A stretch of 64,000 nt of DNA, taken from assembly GCF_002368095.1 (NCBI RefSeq), contig NZ_AP018227.1:1969359-2033358 (forward strand). Reading direction: 5' to 3'. This document shows, in pieces, positions 62,478 to 64,000 of the stretch. Under the pieces are notes generated by a model that was not told the DNA's origin, ran no database searches, and was given only the letters and a program-made list of their open reading frames with translations. How positions within the stretch are numbered: the first letter of the stretch is position 1; each line of letters opens with the position of its first letter. The position numbers and the translations under genes were made by a program. Origin of the DNA: Calothrix parasitica NIES-267 (GTDB taxonomy: Bacteria > Cyanobacteriota > Cyanobacteriia > Cyanobacteriales > Nostocaceae).

Positions 62478-64000
62478 ATGAAAATTTCCTTAGAGCGTTT
62501 ATCTTTTACAGTATTAACCACTTCGTGTCTGCTGGGACTCACGGGAGCATCCGTTCCTGCCACAAAGGTTTCTGATGTTGAGCTTAAAATTGGGATTGTG
62601 CAGCGATTTGCGTCAAATCCCGATGATGAGTTGATACTCGAACCCACCGAAGGTGACAAATTAAAATTGACTTTTACGAATGATAAAAAACTGCAAACAC
62701 TGGTAACTGCGAATCCAGTTAAAATACAGACGGCGATGTTACCATTAACGCAACCCGTTCTTGATGAGCGGCTAGTTTTGGGAACTTTTCGGACATTTGA
62801 AACTGCTGAAGATAGTGCCGAAATGTGGCGAAAGAAAGGCATAGAAGTAGAAATTGCCCAGCCAGAACGTTGGCAGGTGTGGGCGAAAAGAGAGGTTTAT
62901 GACACACCTTTGCTGCGACGTTTACTATTAAAAAGCGTCAAAGAGTCTGGTCAAAAAACAGCATATGTTGATAGTAAAGTTTTGCGACGAGTCCCCCAAG
63001 CAAGTTGGGTATTAAATGGATACCGTTACAACCGAAATAATTTACAGATTAGTAGCAGTAAGAATCTAATTAAAGTAAATAATAAAAGCGGGGAATCTAA
63101 ATCCAAACGTCTTTACGCTGGAAGACTGAAATTACAGCCTAATGCTTACGGTACGTATTCTTTGGTGAATAATGTACCATTAGAAACTTACTTGCGCGGA
63201 GTAGTTCCTTATGAAATTGGTTCAAGAGCTCCTCAAGCCGCTATGGAAGCCCAAGCAATCATTGCTCGTACCTACGCTTTGAGAAATTTACGTAGATTTG
63301 AAGTTGATGATTATCAGTTATGTGCAGATACTCACTGCCAAGTTTATTACGGACTCAAGGGAGCAACGGAAAAAACTGATAAAGCGATTGCTGCCACCAG
63401 AAGTATGGTACTCACTTATAAGAACGTATTGGTAGATGCTCTCTACTCTTCAACAACTGGTGGTGTCACTGCTTCTTTTGATAGTGTTTGGAATGGGGAG
63501 GAACGTCCTTACTTGAAACCAGTAATTGATACTGCACAGAATGTCTGGGATTTATCCCAGCGAAGCTTAGCAGATGAAAAGAATTTTCGATTGTTTATGA
63601 GTTTGAATAAAGGATTTAACGAAACCGACCAAAAATGGTTTCGTTGGAGTAGGGAGAGCAGCCTAGAAAATATTACCAAGGGATTGCAAAAATTTTTGAA
63701 AGTAAAAAACAGTCCCTTTGCGAAATTCAAAACTGTCAAGGATATTCAAGTAGTCGAACGCAGTAAAGGTGGAAGAATTCTTAAGCTAGCTGTAGATACA
63801 GATATCGGTACTTTTCACCTGTATAAAGACGAAGTTCGTAGCGCCTTCTTTGCACCTAGAAGCACTTTATTTTACTTAAAAGAACTCAACAAAGGAACAC
63901 CTGGAACCTGGGGATATCAATTCGTTGGTGGTGGATTAGGACATGGAGTTGGCTTAAGTCAAATCGGCGCTCAAAACTTAGCTAATCTTGGTTGGAAAAA
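62478..64000 (+). CDS. SpoIID/LytB-domain protein (3' end beyond window)
   Basis: 507 codons are open to the window edge. A signal peptide (residues 1-30, ending near S-V-P-A) shows export. An N-terminal β-rich part is followed by the SpoIID/LytB domain, with N-V-P-L-E-T-Y-L-R-G-V-V-P-Y-E-I-G, then A-M-E-A-Q-A-I-I-A-R-T-Y-A and L-G-H-G-V-G-L-S-Q-I-G-A-Q near the end. The catalytic Glu is in Y-E-I-G. SpoIID proteins are peptidoglycan lytic transglycosylases; cyanobacterial versions are probably wall-remodelling amidase enhancers. ATG 62478 is the first in-frame start. Confidence 0.9.
   Translation, partial: MKISLERLSFTVLTTSCLLGLTGASVPATKVSDVELKIGIVQRFASNPDDELILEPTEGDKLKLTFTNDKKLQTLVTANPVKIQTAMLPLTQPVLDERLVLGTFRTFETAEDSAEMWRKKGIEVEIAQPERWQVWAKREVYDTPLLRRLLLKSVKESGQKTAYVDSKVLRRVPQASWVLNGYRYNRNNLQISSSKNLIKVNNKSGESKSKRLYAGRLKLQPNAYGTYSLVNNVPLETYLRGVVPYEIGSRAPQAAMEAQAIIARTYALRNLRRFEVDDYQLCADTHCQVYYGLKGATEKTDKAIAATRSMVLTYKNVLVDALYSSTTGGVTASFDSVWNGEERPYLKPVIDTAQNVWDLSQRSLADEKNFRLFMSLNKGFNETDQKWFRWSRESSLENITKGLQKFLKVKNSPFAKFKTVKDIQVVERSKGGRILKLAVDTDIGTFHLYKDEVRSAFFAPRSTLFYLKELNKGTPGTWGYQFVGGGLGHGVGLSQIGAQNLANLGWK

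Overview
The window comes from a filamentous, low-GC, probably heterocyst-forming cyanobacterium (Nostocales; Calothrix, Rivularia or Nostoc-like). The evidence is the photosystem II genes psbK and psbM, cyanobacteria-only families (DUF3110, DUF1816), cyanobacteriochrome (CBCR) photoreceptors, a few HIP1 octamers (e.g. 8097-8104, 27464-27471, 34112-34119, 47989-47996) and abundant heptanucleotide tandem repeats (aactcct/gttaact type) between genes. The genus cannot be fixed from this sequence alone.

Layout. 0.6-3.3 kb: L,D-transpeptidase, small Cys-rich protein, acetyltransferase, a 207-bp MITE-like insertion and an M28 peptidase. 3.35-9.65 kb: a very large TamB/Tic236-type envelope protein with tandem repeats of about 70 aa. 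10.2-11.75 kb: DUF3110 protein and MurQ. 12.2-26.6 kb: a large signalling region. It starts with a V4R-like protein, a roadblock/LC7 protein and a CvnD-like small GTPase (the pair resembles Streptomyces conservons) and a DUF4388/PATAN protein. A Pix/Ptx-type phototaxis operon follows: PATAN-REC, CheY, CheW, a four-GAF chemoreceptor with cyanobacteriochrome domains, and CheA-REC. A four-helix-bundle gene is wedged between receptor and CheA.

26.9-34.8 kb: housekeeping and accessory genes (CAP lipoprotein, hydrolase, DUF1816, RlmB, MrnC, STAS protein, CarA, retropepsin-like protease). 35.7-39.8 kb: an acyl-CoA dehydrogenase/cyclase fusion, a small membrane protein and a Ca/Na exchanger. 40.0-50.2 kb: a histidine kinase with three tandem red/green-type CBCR domains, oligopeptidase A, a heme-oxygenase-like diiron protein and a multi-PAS histidine kinase. 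50.9-56.4 kb: tandem universal stress protein, psbM, ferredoxin, psbK, tgt, a conserved unknown, cobS and a PPC-domain protein. 56.5-64 kb: ComF, GNAT, MiaE, two tandem CsgG/FlgT-like secreted paralogues, sulfiredoxin and a SpoIID/LytB protein cut by the window end.

The strongest theme is light-controlled signalling. Two separate proteins carry residues diagnostic of bilin-binding CBCR domains. The Che operon sits next to a GTPase/LC7 pair of the kind used for polarity or membrane signalling elsewhere, suggesting (inference) a light-to-type-IV-pilus pathway with a small-GTPase branch. A second theme is dense small palindromic and MITE-like repeats, some inside operons and some forming spurious N-terminal extensions of neighbouring reading frames.
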